A stretch of 44,049 bases of DNA. Origin: Bacillus sp. AFS041924 (lineage in GTDB: Bacteria > Bacillota > Bacilli > Bacillales > Bacillaceae_G). This document shows positions 43,850 to 44,049 of this stretch, piece by piece; position 1 is the first letter of the stretch; the number at the start of each line of letters is the position of its first letter. The notes beneath the pieces are model-generated. The model made no database searches, had not been told where the DNA came from, and saw only the letters and a program-made list of their open reading frames with translations. The position numbers and the translations under genes are program-made. The stretch spans positions 12,116-56,164 of the forward strand of contig NZ_NULG01000008.1 of assembly GCF_002577195.1 (NCBI RefSeq), in the 5' to 3' direction.

Positions 43850-43922
43850 TGAGCCATGAAGGATTCGAACCTTCGACCCTCTGATTAAAAGTCAGATGCT
43901 CTACCTACTGAGCTAATGGCTC
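43850..43922 (-). tRNA. tRNA-Lys(UUU)
   Basis: Acceptor GAGCCAT/ATGGCTC, anticodon loop CTTTTAA (anticodon TTT) and T-loop TTCGAAT are present. The 3' CCA is not encoded (CTC follows the discriminator A), unlike its neighbours. Confidence 0.96.
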
Positions 43923-43949
43923 GTAATAAATTACGATTAAATAAAAAAA

Positions 43950-44024
43950 TGGCTGGGCTACCTGGATTCGAACCAGGGCATGACGGAATCAAAATCCGTT
44001 GCCTTACCGCTTGGCTATAGCCCA
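43950..44024 (-). tRNA. tRNA-Gln(UUG)
   Basis: Acceptor TGGGCTA/TAGCCCA, anticodon loop TTTTGAT (anticodon TTG), T-loop TTCGAAT and an encoded CCA are present. Confidence 0.97.
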
Positions 44025-44032
44025 ACAATAAA

Positions 44033-44049
44033 TGGTGGAGGGGGACGGA
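44033..44049 (-). tRNA. tRNA-Tyr, 3' end only (cut by window edge)
   Basis: The last 17 bases read TCCGTCCCCCTCCACCA on the minus strand, the 3' T-arm and acceptor end with CCA expected of bacillar tRNA-Tyr. The order Tyr-Gln-Lys-Gly-Ala supports this identity. The anticodon lies outside the window. Confidence 0.7.

Overview
The window comes from a low-G+C, spore-forming member of the Bacillaceae. It carries a complete gerA-type spore germinant receptor operon, a Spo0E-like phosphatase and Bacillus-style Shine-Dalgarno (SD) sites. Gene order is also typical: ddl-murF-cshA-(uvsE)-acpS, rocF beside cdaA-cdaR-glmM-glmS, and a tRNA cluster read Tyr-Gln-Lys-Gly-Ala. The order rocF/cdaA with no sigW-rsiW between them is closer to the Bacillus cereus lineage than to B. 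subtilis. The species cannot be settled from sequence reading alone.

Layout. 1-6.4 kb (minus strand): acpS, uvsE, cshA, murF, ddl, covering cell-wall precursor and lipid-carrier functions plus RNA and DNA maintenance; a 208-bp inverted-repeat element sits between ddl and murF. 6.4-15.7 kb: an MFS exporter, a small membrane protein, an MsrA-MsrB fusion, mscL, a CwlO-like D,L-endopeptidase with a WalR-box candidate, lysA under a lysine riboswitch, a 17-codon ORF with its own terminator, a CDF cation exporter, a VC0807-like membrane protein and a DinB-like protein. 15.7-16.7 kb: two arrays of degenerate 21-bp repeats next to a frameshifted IS200/IS605-type tnpA. 16.7-25.8 kb: DoxX, two VTT-domain membrane proteins, a DUF4870-like protein, an aldo/keto reductase and MFS pair divergent from an HxlR regulator, a lipoprotein, alkaline phosphatase, a YjzC-like protein and methylglyoxal synthase. 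25.9-30.6 kb: accessory-looking material with a histidine-kinase remnant, a 35-aa ORF, a Spo0E-like gene, a LysR regulator, a roughly 950-bp intergenic region with an operator-like cluster and an apparently orphaned promoter, a compositionally distinct epoxide hydrolase and a flavin-binding protein. 30.8-35.3 kb: gerAA-AB-AC and a TetR regulator. 35.7-44 kb: a 33-aa paralogue of the 35-aa ORF, glmS with its ribozyme, glmM, cdaR, cdaA, repeat-rich intergenic DNA, rocF and tRNAs.

How the genes fit together. GlmM and GlmS make glucosamine phosphates for peptidoglycan, CdaA and CdaR make and tune c-di-AMP, Ddl and MurF build the D-Ala-D-Ala stem, and the CwlO-like enzyme opens the wall, so much of the window serves the envelope. 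RNA-level control is unusually visible. There is a glmS ribozyme, a lysine riboswitch with terminator, an RBS-sequestering hairpin in the IS leader, and a 17-bp long-range stem in the glmS leader that would place a distant SD sequence 9 nt from the start codon.

The observations most worth checking are that glmS SD-bridging hairpin, the two paralogous micro-ORFs (26290-26397 and 35709-35810) that share both protein and leader sequence, the inverted 19-bp operator pair on a promoter that leads to an SD without a start codon, and the 21-bp repeat arrays that run into the broken tnpA.
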